A stretch of 64,000 nucleotides of DNA from Coffea arabica (lineage: Eukaryota > Streptophyta > Magnoliopsida > Gentianales > Rubiaceae), in contig NC_092314.1 of the NCBI RefSeq assembly GCF_036785885.1, forward strand, positions 13,723,638-13,787,637, written 5' to 3'. The position numbers were made by a program, and so were the translations under genes. How positions within the stretch are numbered: the first letter of the stretch is position 1; each line of letters opens with the position of its first letter. The notes under the pieces were generated by a model. That model had not been told where the DNA came from. It did no database searches and saw only the letters and a list, made by a program, of their open reading frames with translations. Of this stretch, positions 26,586 through 38,186 are shown piece by piece.

Positions 26586-28025
26586 GGAAAAAGTTGGGTT
26601 TTTTAGGTTTGGAGGAAGAAATAAGAGGGTTTAAACGGTCAAGGAGTTCAAAAGAGAAGAAGAAAGAGAATATTCAGGAGGAGGAGGGTTTAAGCGGCTA
26701 TTTGTTTCCGGTTTCTGGTTTCGTGTCTTTTCGCGAGTTCAATAGTGTGTTGGGACGATTTCATGTATGAGTATCAAAAGCGTGCTTGGCGGCTTCAGAT
26801 CACTATTTGTTTGAAATTTTTTATGGCATCATTACATTGGGATTGGATTCAAAGGTGCTATACCTTAGTGCGGCGGATTATATACATGAAGAAGAACACA
26901 ATGAGGCGTGATTTGGATTGCAAGTTTTTTAAGTTGTTATAAAAAAAATATATCATAACGATGTAAGTCTGTGAGGTAAGAAGATGATTCAAAATATGTT
27001 GCGAGAAAATTTTTTATGAAAATTCGCAATTCAAGCAAGAAATTAACCTTTTCATTGAAAATTGAGGGTTGGGCCTCTATAGTAATTTGTGCAATCAGAG
27101 AGTTCAACACTTGATGTGGCTTAAATTAGTATCTCAAATTTTATATTTTTGGGAAGGAAAAAATTAATTTAAAATTAGTAGATTGAGGCTCGACTTATTT
27201 GCGCCACTAATTACATAGAATCCACTCCTTGTATATCTTTGTCATAGCATGAGTCAATAATTAGTCAAGGTATAATGTCATCGTGATGCACAAATACTAA
27301 TCATATTATATCACAAATAATGGTAATCCTCCAAATTTAATTCACATCAAATGTGATTAGTAGTGAGAAAAAGTATAAAAGAATATTGGTGTATTAGGGG
27401 CACATGTTTGGGGAGATTGAAATTTCAAAATATAAATGGGCAATACCAAAGAAGAAGGATTTTTTTTTTTTTTAAATATAGAGGGTGCAATCATAAAAAA
27501 AATTAAAAAATTTCAAACTTTTGAAGCCTATTATATAATTTTTACAAAATTGAGGGGGAAGGGGAAGGGACAATTGCCCACCCTTACAACATGGCTCTGC
27601 CAATGATTGTTAATGTAACATAATTTTTAAAAATTGTAATATTTTAATCAATATTTTAGTTTTGAAACTTTCAAATATAGTCATACTATTCATGTGCAGT
27701 TTGTATATATAATTTTATTGAATTCGTATTTTTTTGTATCGAACTTTTAATCACATCTTTGAAGGAAAATTGAATGATATGCATATGTACAATATTTCAT
27801 ATTATGTGCATTCCGTATTTTGCTAACTATGCTTTAAACTAATTAATTAAAAACAAAAATGGTGATGTGTCTAAAACAGCCGCATATAGAAACATATTAC
27901 TAGTGTAAAAGTTTTAGAATAGAGGTTTGTTTTTCAACCAAAACCAGAAAATTCTAAAAAAGCGGTTGAGTTATTTTTGTCACCAACGTGAGATGTCTCA
28001 TTTACTACAAAAACCTTAAAGGAAA
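26586..28025. other. Upstream region of TTC27 and AT-rich spacer; no gene
   Basis: The TTC27 promoter should lie just above 26585. No TATA box is obvious. Beyond about 26950 the DNA is AT-rich with A/T runs and one GGGGAAGGGGAAGGG tract (about 27551), probably old repeat DNA. Confidence 0.4.
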
Positions 28026-28292
28026 GGCAATGCCTTGGTTCAAATCACTGTATATAGTGGGGTGGGAGGCCAAGGGTTTAAACCTTATCTCCTATCAATG
28101 TGCCTCAATATGAGGAGTGTTCTAAATTCAGACAGGTGAGTGGTGCACCCGTCTGGTCAGATGGTGGTTAAGTTCTCGTCTGATTTTCCCGACTCAATTG
28201 GCCCACTCCTTAGAATCACTTCCCTTAAAAAAATAGTTCCCCCCCCTTCCATAGGAGTAGGAGTAGGTTAGGCTAGGCTAGCCATTGCCGCT

Positions 28293-28341
<49 letters not shown>

Positions 28342-28352
28342 ATGTCTTGGTT
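28026..28352 (+). mobile_element. SINE with 40-base poly-A tail and 15-base target duplication
   Basis: The element body is about 28041-28337. It is flanked by GGCAATGCCTTGGTT (28026-28040) and GGCAATGTCTTGGTT (28338-28352), a 15-base duplication with one mismatch. A run of 40 As (28298-28337) forms the 3' tail. A B-box-like GGTTTAAACC lies near the 5' end (about 28076), as expected for a tRNA-derived SINE transcribed by RNA polymerase III. The body is about 255 bases. The nearly intact duplication and long tail suggest a fairly recent insertion. Confidence 0.8.
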
Positions 28353-31300
28353 ACTGTGGTTCTTTCTCATGTCAAATTTCCCTTGCTGACAAGTGGCAAA
28401 TCTCCACCGGTATTGGGATACTCTCATGTTTGCACAACTAGAGGTACCTCGGCACAGCCAGGGCCCTCAATAACATCAGTTAAATACATAGTAACAAATA
28501 TTTTAGTACATAATGAAAAAAAAATATAGGAAAAAAATTAAGTATAAAAATAATTAAAATTTGCTGTAAAAAGAAATTTCATATATAAAGTTAATTCCAA
28601 TTTATTGTAATTTGGAAAAAGAATTTTTTAACTAATATTATGTGTACGTAATGATACCAAAAAAAAAAAAAAAAAGAAAGCAAATCCATTATGCGTGCAT
28701 TATCAGTTTAATAGCAGTACAGTTTTAGTTGTAATTAAATAAAGAGTAGTCATAATGTTTCTAATATTTTAATAATTAGAAAAAATATAGAAAGCCACAA
28801 AAACCTGTCACTATCTTCAACATCAATAAAAAAAATACAAACTTGCATATTTTTCTTTCTTTTTTGATAGACAGAGCGAGTTAATCTATCCATTTAAATC
28901 ATGTCTAATAGCATTACAAATAGATGAAAACATTATCTAACCAAATAGTTATAGAATGCGTATAGCAAGCTTAAATAAAAACATGAATTGCCATATTTGT
29001 AAATCCACATATGCAAATTCAAATTCAACAATTTGTTTGATTGCAAATATGTCTTCTTAATCAAAATAGAATTTTCTAATAATATTTTGTAGAGTGACAC
29101 TCTAAGCTAAAAGCCTCAATACTAACTTCCCACCAAATGCATTCCTTTGAAAACTGCAATTGTTTTAGCTAGTCAAATCGACAAAATATTATTAACGTCT
29201 TTAGCCAAATAGTAATGATATGTCCAGTTCTATGCCTAACAATCATCTCAAACTCTAATTACATTATCTATCATTCTGGGCAATAGAAAGGGATAAGAGT
29301 ACAAAGTCATATAGAACCAGTTTAAGTAAAAGATTCTGAAATCTAATTTTGCAATTCTTTTATTTCCAAGCTATCATTTGCTAAAATTAAAACCATGAAA
29401 ATAAACTACCTATTATGGATACAAGCTAGTTATTCAAAATGTTGAATGAAGAGATATAAAATATTATCTTCACATTCTAAATTGCTAGCCCCAACAATTA
29501 TTTTACCCATCATCCATCTTATCCAATTTATAAGCACTTTTCACAATTAATAAACTTTATATAAATTAAAATATAATTGCCTATCCATAAATTAAGAGAT
29601 TTTGGTTAATTTTTAATTTAATAGGCATCATTTTTTTCTTCCTGATCATCGTTTACCTTGGATTTTCATTTATTAGATTTTTTTCTCCTCTACTGTAGTA
29701 CTATCACCCTATTATCAAATAACAATTTTAATAAATAAAAAATTAGAATTAGAATGAATCTGCATAATAGTGTTATTTATTTTATTTTATGAGGGAAAAG
29801 TAGTTACAATTCTTTCATTGTTAGCCTAAAAATTCTTCATGTAATCACCACCCGTCTTGTTGTCAACCTTTTCCAAAAATAAAAAGATCAAAAAGTAGTT
29901 TCAGAATAAATAAAATATAAAAAACTAAAAAAAATGTTTCTTTAGATTTGGGGAAAAATATTCACAACATCACATACCTATTTTGGGCAGAAAAGAAAGT
30001 CAGATGAAAATGAAATAGGTGAGAAAAGCAATAAGCAAAGGTTGCTGATCAATACGCAAAAAATGACAAAAAAAAAAAACAAATAGTATATACCAAAAAG
30101 AGACATTAAAAGTAGAAGATCATGAATCATAATTATTGGTCTATGGAAGAAAGGAAATATCAAACCCATTCTTGATCTCCGATAATGAAATCATTCATTT
30201 AGTTAATTATGGACAAAAATGAAAGAAAATGCATCAACTAATCCAATAGAGAAAAAATAGAATAAATGATTAATTAGGATGAGAGGGGAAAAAATGGAGT
30301 ACAAAGTGGAAACTAAATAACAAACCTACAATGTACATGAGGATTTGTTTAATTATCTTTAATCAAAAAGGAGAAAGAAAATAAAGTGAACAAAAGAAAA
30401 AACAAAGCAAAATGAAGAAAAGAAAAGAAATAGGCCATGTGTCAAAATGAGAGGGATCCACTTGGCAATCATTGGAGTTGCTATAGTAACTCCACTTTCT
30501 TCTTATATAATAGGTAGATTAGATTTTTATGCCACTTTAATATGTCAAATGTATGTGCTCAAACAAGCGAATACATTAATTCCCAAGTGACGTCAATGAC
30601 TTCTAAATTCCTAAACATCGTAAAACGAGAGAGTGAAAGGAATCTACAAATTTTCAACAACAATTCTTTCTCAGGTGGATCCCATCTCATTTTCCCCTAA
30701 CAGTAGAATTGAACAAATGAAAGCAAAGTGCATAATCAAATATTCCCAAGGAACAACTTATCCTTTGTAAATCAACATGTCAAATCTCATATTTCAACAG
30801 GCTTGCTATCTTCTATCTCTTCCAATAAGGTGGGGGGCGTGTCGCAAATTTGATACGATTCTTTTGGCATCTTTTTGTCATATTGCACTACAGTTATGTG
30901 AGCTCCAACAATAGACAGCGGAAAGACATTCATGGTGTACAAAAGAGGAGAATTAGCATGCATGCATGCTTCCTTTTCCTTTCTCTTGGGAGCCATGTAT
31001 TTTGAATGGAATCTAGAGTACCTAATCACACTGTAGATTTGGTGCAGGAAGGCAATCTTTTATGTTGGGATTGGATTCACACTTGATGATTTAGGATCCA
31101 CTATGTGTCACACTCATACGTAGTAGGTAACCCCTTTTTCTTTTAATTTTATTATGTCAGGGAATCAACATATGTTCAAATTCCTCGTGATTCATGAATT
31201 AAGTAACGACTTATTCCACTTTCGTTTTTCTAAAATTAAGTATTTTTGAGCCATCTTGCCAAAAAATTTAAAAACAAAAAGTATCTTTGTAAGAGAATAA

Positions 31301-32393
31301 AGGGATTTAACCAACGGTATCAATTTGGTGGGATGTGCTTCTATTCCTTCTCTTCTTTCTTCCAAGAACCATCTCATTCAAAGAGAGCAATAGGCCTTCT
31401 GATTATGATTAACGCGTTATTATGTGAGCAGTTGAAGGAGTTACATGCACCAACTTCTTTCTGATGGAGAACTAGGCCTGATTCCATTGTATATGTATCC
31501 TCAACCTCGACGTCCATTGGCAATTTTTACCATATATTTGAAATTCTTAAGGATTATGTAGTAGTTTTGACTATTACATATTGTGTTATATTGCCCTTAT
31601 TTCTTATTAGGTCTAACAAATTCATTGAGATTTGGTGCACTATATATTTCTTGTGATATTGAAGTTATAGTAATTACATTCATGATCTAAATAGTTTTAT
31701 CGTAAACCTGAAATAGACTCCGACAATGTTTTTTAACGTATACTAATTAACCAAAGATATTGTCCGAAGAAAATACAAAGCATTAATCTTCTGTACGTGA
31801 TGTAGCCCTTAGTTTCTTAATTCAATCACCTTCGCACAAAAGAGATTATGCTTCTCAGGTCTTGAGTTTAATACTCAAAATTTGAAATCTTTTCCACTGA
31901 AAATTGAATAAAGAGGCAAGTTCAAATCTTCAGGGGACATTTGAATTGTGCCCAGATAATGGAAAGGAAAAATGTGTTATTAAATTCCCCATTTCCTGCT
32001 TCCCTTAACTTCCCTCTTGACCCATAAGCAAAAAGGAAATTACATATAAAAAAATGTGCAATTGATGCAAGTATTGGTGGTGCAGCAGAATGTAGTCTAG
32101 AAAAGTTCATTGTACATTACACATTGCAGATTGTTTAGTTTCCATGCAATATACTTGGTGACAATAAGAAAAGAATCCTCAATTGGTTCTCTAACTTTTT
32201 GCTTGATTATGTCATTATACTTCCTCAGCATGACGATGCCATAAATGTCTTGGTGCGGTTTTAACCGTTAAAATTCTCAAGTTGCAATTCCGTAGAATCT
32301 GCTAGTGGAGACAGGCAGCCCATTGCCACCCCCCTTACCTGACGTGGACTGATATACACAAAATTATATATATGCACATATATATAATATGGA
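28353..32393. other. Gene-poor AT-rich region
   Basis: Four kilobases of AT-rich DNA with many A- and T-runs. No conserved frame was seen. A near-perfect 20-base palindrome lies at 30474-30493 (GGAGTT/AACTCC arms), followed closely by TATATAATAGGTAGAT. Otherwise nothing could be assigned. Confidence 0.5.
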
Positions 32394-32540
32394 TTAATAT
32401 TTTATATACTAACACTGTATACATTTTCAGTATTAGATACATGATACATAATTCGAATTTAAATTTGAAATCCAAATTTTACATATGTGTCGTGCATTTA
32501 ACCATGATAATTTATACACTATCAGTGTGTATAAGAGATT

Positions 32541-32544
<4 letters not shown>
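32394..32544. mobile_element. MITE, copy B (relative of 9289-9416)
   Basis: The core reads GATACATGATACATAATTCGAATTTAAATTTGAAATCC..ATATGTGTCGTG, colinear with copy A in FAN1 intron 9. The ends are inverted (TAATATTTTATATACTAACACTG left; CAGTGTGTATAAGAGATTTA right). A (TA)n run follows directly. No coding capacity. Confidence 0.65.

Positions 32545-32572
<28 letters not shown>
32544..32572. repeat. (TA)n microsatellite
   Basis: About 14 TA units directly after MITE copy B, followed by CACACACAC and CTCTCT. Confidence 0.95.
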
Positions 32573-32579
<7 letters not shown>

Positions 32580-32717
32580 CACCCTCTCTCTCTCTGTAAT
32601 CTGATGTTGAAGATGCTAATTACATCTCATAGAATCTTGGAGTAGTGCTTAGAACAATATATTCTATTTTGCCCCCTTTGTTCTCTCTCCCCTTTTTAGG
32701 TCCAAATTCATCGAGAG

Positions 32718-32866
32718 AACTACTACTCTTTTTTTTTTTTTCCAGAGAGGGATAGAATTTAAAAAGTGAGATGGAGGAAAGAAGGAATTTGAACTCAAGA
32801 CTTCTGAATTTTGGAGTTTAAACCTTAACTATTAGATCAAGATCTTCTGGACAAAAAACTACTGCT
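32718..32866 (-). mobile_element. SINE on minus strand with target duplication
   Basis: Read on the minus strand the body (32856-32728) starts with an A-box-like region (CTAATAGTTAAGG), then a B box (GAGTTCAAATTCC), and ends in 13 As, seen on plus as the T-run 32729-32741. The flanks AACTACTACT (32718-32727) and AACTACTGCT (32857-32866) form a 10-base target duplication with one mismatch. Confidence 0.7.
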
Positions 32867-33875
32867 GCTAATTCTTCTTCTTCTTTCTTTTGTTTTTTGA
32901 GTTACAATTACGTATATCATTCATTCATACATTGACAATGAAACTTTTGCCTCATTCATACATTCATACTAAAAATTATTGATTTGACTGCAGGAAAAGT
33001 GCAAAAAATAATTATGTAACTATCAAATTGGTAGAATTCATTTTAATTGATTTTTACTAGTTTTATTAAATATAACCTACTGTTAAATGACTTTACAGGA
33101 CCTGACCAAGATCAACTATGGTCTGACCATTTTAACCGAATGATCTGATTCTTCCTTAAAAACATGTCAAATCTTAAGCAAATATAAAAATGGGAGGACT
33201 GAATTTTACGAGTCAAATGTTTGAGGGGGCAGAATCTAATTTTGTTAACGATCTATTTGAAAAACCAAAATTTAATGATAAAATTTTAAAAAAAATTTCA
33301 AATGAAAGCTGTTTACCCCACCGTCGTCGTCAGCTAGCTGGTGCCACCGGGAAGGGAAGTGGAGTATCTTGCATTCTTCTTACAAGCATGAATATGCTAA
33401 TGATAGTGGAGCTATAACTATTCATTTATCATTTTTTTTTTCTTTTTTTCCCTACTTTTTTACATGTTGGATTTTTTTTAGAGGTCGAGACTCCGGGAAT
33501 TAAATGCTTTGGATTTAAATACCTATATTCCCTTCCTGTTTCTTAAATCCCACCATTTTTCAACTGAAAGAGAATTAAAAAAAAAAAAAACCTTCTTATC
33601 AATAATCCCCATGGAAGAATATTTAATAGCAAGATTCATGTAATTGACCAAGAAATAGTAATTGAAAATGTAAGAGAAAAAAGATAGAAGTTCAGATTCT
33701 TGCATTTGGGAAGTTAGGCTTGAGGAATTTAAGAATATTATAAATTTTAAGCTATAAATACACCCATGTCATCCCTTGGTTATCAAGCTTGGGAGAATAT
33801 TTCTGAGGTCATATAGTTTGGAGAATTAACCTCTTATTTGCACATATTATCCATCCAAGAACTTAGATAAATACA
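32867..33875. other. Upstream region of the AVT1-type gene; no gene seen
   Basis: AT-rich spacer with T-runs (about 33430 and 33573). An open frame at 33190-33417 has no family resemblance. The last ~150 bases include a TATAAATA-type motif near 33753 that may be the promoter of the transporter gene. Confidence 0.35.
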
Positions 33876-36274
33876 ATGTGGGGTAAGAATTGGAAATCCA
33901 GTGGCAAATTACCTTGCCTGGATTCTGATTGTTTGCCTCATCATCATCATCATCAAATTGCAAATGCAACATGCAATGAAGAAAAATTAGCTGAGGAAAC
34001 ATCCAATGGCTTGGATGCTTGTGCAAAAGAAAGCAAGCTGAACTTTGAAGAAACTGCCAAAGACGTGGAAAGTTTGGCTGATCAGAAAGCTTTAGAGGAA
34101 AACAACTGCTCTTTTCTTCATGCTGTCATCAACATGATTGGAATGCTTATAGGTACGTGTCATTCTATGCATTTCATCTATCATCAATGCAATTAGTGCA
34201 TGAGATAATTCAAGAAATGAACCAAGCATTGTATCACATCACTGCATAATATACTGCGTTATATTTGAATGTAGTTATAGTAACTGTATGTTAAGTAGTA
34301 GCCCCTTTTTTATTAGTTTAGAAAAAAGGGGCTATTCGTGCGTTGATATACGTTCATATATATATATATATATATATATATCAAATTGTACTGACTGGTG
34401 TTGATATTCGTGCGTTGTTTTTGCAGGTCTAGGGCAATTATCAGCTCCATATGCTCTAGAAAATGGAGGATGGACTTCTGCATTCCTACTTGTAGGACTT
34501 GGGATATCATGTGCATATGGTTCTCATTTACTTGGAAAGTGTCTAGAAAAATATCCAAAATCAAGAGACTACAAAGATATTGGGCAGAATGCATTTGGAG
34601 CAAAAGGAAGAATTATCGTAGCAAGTTTCATCTATGCTGAAATTTTCATGGCCCTTGTTTCTTATACCATTTCTCTACATGACAATTTGGCCACAGTTTT
34701 TTTAGGCACACACCTAAAATTGTCATGGACAAATTTAACAACATCTCAAACCCTTACAGTTTTAGCTATATTGGTTGCACTTCCAAGCCTATGGCTAAGA
34801 GATCTTTCTTCAATTTCTTTTCTTTCAACTGCTGGTATTCTAATGTCACTTCTGATTTTTGTAACTGTGGCATGCACTGCCATTTTTGGAGCTGTGAAAG
34901 CTAATCACAGCATACCAGCACTCAAGCTCCACAATATTCCTGCTATATCTGGACTTTACATCTTCAGCTATGCTGGTCATGTTGTTTTCCCAAATCTACA
35001 TGCAGCCATGAAAGATCCTTCCAAGTTTACAAAGGTACATAATCCCCTTTCATATGTTAATATTGAAGTATTTCATTTATCTGTATTTATAGTTTTTGAG
35101 GCAAGCCATTTCTTTGTTTTTTTTTTTTTTGCATCTTTTTTTCTTTTTGGTGAACATTTTTTGGACATTTCCATAAGTCGAAAAAGTGACAAATGTGGGG
35201 AATGACATGCTTCTTGTCAAATCGACATTTTTTGTCATCTAGGAACTAATAGCAATATTTGCATGTAATCAACACCAAATTGGTAATCCCAATGAATAGG
35301 GTAAAAACCATAAAACATATAATTTTTAATAATTAAAATCTCAGCATCACGAAACTCCTAAAAGGATCCTAGAGCTACTCAAAGTCTTGTGCAAAAAATT
35401 CTACATTCATGTTTGCCAGTTTTCAGGCACTTACATTGCTAAAATATATATATAAAAAAAGCAGCATTGAGTGACTGTTGTATAACCACTGTATGAGCCC
35501 CACAAGGAATTTGGCAAAAATAGTAGCTCTAAGGCTCATTTTTAATTTGCAATCACATCCCTCTGTGCCACTAGTGCTGGAAATTGTAAGGTTCTCTTTT
35601 TTCTTTGAGTAAATATCTCTGGGAAATTCATGTTATTCATTTCTTTAAATGAATTTTCCTTCAATAACTAGGCTTTATTTTAGTTTATTTCCTCAATCTG
35701 CCTGTAAAATTTGGTAATCTTGCTTTTACAGGTAACCATTGTCAGTTTCTCATTGGTCACAGTTCTATACACATCTCTAGCTTTCATGGGAGCTAAGATG
35801 TTTGGCCCTGAAGTGAATTCCCAGATCACTCTAAGCATGCCTAGAGCTCTTATTTTGACTAAGATTGCACTATGGGCAACAGTGCTAACGCCAATGACCA
35901 AATATGCACTGGAATTTGCACCATTTGCGATCCAACTAGAGCAGAATATTCTTCCTCATTCAATGAAATCCAGAACAAAGATGATCATAAGGGGAAGTGT
36001 TGGCTCAATTCTACTCCTAGTGATACTAGTACTGGCTCTATCTGTGCCATATTTTGAGTATGTTCTAAGCCTTACAGGTTCCCTAGTAAGCGTGGGAATT
36101 TGCATGATCTTTCCTTGTGCCTTCTACATAAAGATATTCTGGAATCAGATATCAAGGCCTACCTTAATTCTGAATATGATTCTCATAGCATTTGGCACAC
36201 TTCTTGGAGCATCTGGAACCATTTCATCTTCTAGGTTGCTTCTGCAAAACTTACGGAGAGCTCATTCAGCCTAG
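33876..36274 (+). CDS. AVT1-type vacuolar amino acid transporter (AAAP family), three exons
   Basis: Exons 33876-34152, 34427-35034 and 35732-36274 join with GT-AG introns to 1428 bases, 475 residues. The first ~80 residues are hydrophilic with a HHHHH run and an acidic stretch. The membrane part follows, starting SFLHAVINMIGMLIGLGQLSAP, which is the typical AAAP first-helix motif with its GxG.. bend, then about ten hydrophobic segments. Other family text: GCxxYGSHLLGKC-like, YKDIGQNAFG, SGLYIFSYAGHVVFPNL, and TPMTKYALEFAPFA. AVT1 proteins move amino acids across the tonoplast, coupled to protons. Substrate cannot be read from sequence. The length is slightly above the usual 430-ish because of the N-terminal tail. 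The gene stands alone. Intron 1 holds an (AT)n run. The subgroup (such as AVT1H/I/J) is not resolved. Confidence 0.92.
34356..34381. repeat. (AT)n microsatellite in AVT1-type intron 1
   Basis: About 13 AT units 45 bases before the exon 2 acceptor. Flanked by two copies of a TTCGTGCGTTG motif (34335 and 34407 regions). Confidence 0.9.
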
Positions 36275-36840
36275 TGATTACTTGGTTAGGAAGGCCTGTG
36301 CAAGATTCTAATTATTCCCATCCCTTTTCGGAAGGAATAAAGAGAACTAGAAAGAGATATAGAGAGAATTTCCGCTAAGTTCTGGGATATTGTTGTGCTA
36401 CACAGCTGTGTTTGAGAAATATATGAATATCAGCCCAAGTGAGATGTATTCCACAATGAACTGCTTTGCTTATGCGTATGCTATAAAGGATAATATTTAG
36501 TCTCTGTTTATCCAATTTGATAGCTTATCAGGCACAGCAACTAATTTAGAGCACTTAAATCATTCTTATGAAATGAATACGAGGCAATATCAAGCTGAGG
36601 ATCTGCTGCTCTTTTTGTCTCCTAACAGAATTTTAGATCTGACTGAGAACAATATTTCCTTTAGCAGATTGGTAAAAGGGCTGAGCAAAAGGAATCAACC
36701 AGATAAAACATAACAACCATGAAGAATGAAATAGAAATGTTATTTATGCTTTTAACAAAGTTATGAATGATTATCCAGCTCTAAGCAGTCCAATGAAAAT
36801 AATACAAATTTAAAATTTCAAAAGAAAAAAAAAATAAAAG

Positions 36841-37080
36841 GAGCTCAATTAGATTCCTTTCTCTTACACTGTCATGTTTCCTTTATAATTTATTAGTGTC
36901 ATTTCCCCCTTCCAAGGAGGCGAGTCATTGCCAAATGTTTTTCTATCTCATCCAGAGCATCATACTTTGGCTAAAAATATATTCCATTTAACGGTGGAAA
37001 CTCAAAACCTAGACTTCTACCAAACTTTCCCAGCAGCACATATATGGTATATGAGTTTGGGAACTGAATTTTAACCACAT
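36841..37080. repeat. Duplicated noncoding block, copy A
   Basis: About 240 bases from GAGCTCAATTAGATTCCTTT to TTTTAACCACAT, colinear and in the same orientation with 56256-56497. Roughly four fifths or more of bases match by eye with few indels. Shared landmarks: CTCTTACACT, CCTTCCAAGGAGG, CACATATATGG, ATATGAGTTTG. No open frame is conserved, so it is probably a segmental duplication remnant or a dispersed repeat. Confidence 0.75.
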
Positions 37081-37795
37081 AAAGGCTTTGGATATAACAT
37101 TAAGATTGGTTCAATAATTCTCCAGAGTAGAACAGACAACTGATTGCAAACAATTTTAACCTTGTAATGAAATATATCTATCTTATGATAATCCAAGTGA
37201 ACTATGAATATTTTGTAATGCAGCTTTGGTCTTAACGGTGCTTATTGCAAATTTCAACCAGCTATTCAGAACCACTTGCTCAGGTACCATGAATTTTTTC
37301 AGAAGAGAACATTATCAGAGAAATAGGTGAATGATCCCCTGCTTACCAGAAATATCTAAAACAAAACTCAGTTCGTATATTCTCTAATAAGCACTATAAG
37401 CATCTGAATATGCAGACACCGAATGTAGAGATTTGGATGTTCAGTGTTCTGAGTTGTTTCAAGATATTCACTATGCTTGAGGAGAAGTTCTAGCTCCTGA
37501 TGCTTGTCCTCTAAATTGGTTTCTCTTTCCTGAAGAAAAAGAAAAAGAAAAAAAAGATCAGACCATTGAATTTTGTTTTAAAATCGTCTATGCCTAACAA
37601 AAAGCCTATGTAACCACAAAGGAGAAGTTAGGATCACCTTAAACCAAACATAGATAGTATATAGCTTGATCAAACAATCAGAAGCATGAGGTTTTATTCT
37701 TACTGTGGTTGATTGCTTCATTTTTGGACGTATAAAGCTGAATTCTTAAATTGCTGAGTTCGCTAATCACAAACCTTAATGGCTTCACCCTTTCT

Positions 37796-37859
37796 TCTGA
37801 AATATTGTGATTACATTAATTACTCCCTCTGAAATATTGTGATTACATTAATTACTCCC
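37796..37859. repeat. Perfect 32-base tandem duplication
   Basis: The unit starting TCTGAAATATTGTGATTACA and ending in ATTACTCCC occurs twice head to tail without a mismatch. Confidence 0.9.
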
Positions 37860-38186
37860 CCAGAGAAGCTGGCATTAAATTCAACATGCATGAAATACAA
37901 AGTGTAGAGATGCTATGCTAGTTATCCGCTATATCATTTAGGCCTTGTATAGATATACCTGCATTGCACTTTAAGGAAAATCGTTAATGGCTTAGAGATT
38001 GATACCTGGTTATGGTTTTGATGTTATGTCTATTTAGTTAACGATGCTACAAAAAGAAATCTTTTTACGTTCAGATTATTGATGGAAACAATCTATAATG
38101 AGAATGCATAAACATGTAATCATTTGAGGTTTCAATACCAGTTATTTTGAAAGTTGTTCATCTGATGTGCCATAAGCTGCCTGCTT

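Larger units (their letters stand above)
36275..38186. other. Spacer between AVT1-type gene and NLR gene
   Basis: Holds the transporter's 3' untranslated region, the noncoding block 36841-37080 that recurs at 56256-56497, and a 32-base perfect tandem duplication (37796-37859). The NLR 3' untranslated region should lie just below 38187. No other gene is visible. Confidence 0.6.

Noticed and set aside
33190..33417. Small plus-strand coding frame before the transporter gene
   Set aside because: AT-driven start, no conserved motif, no leader or splice partner.
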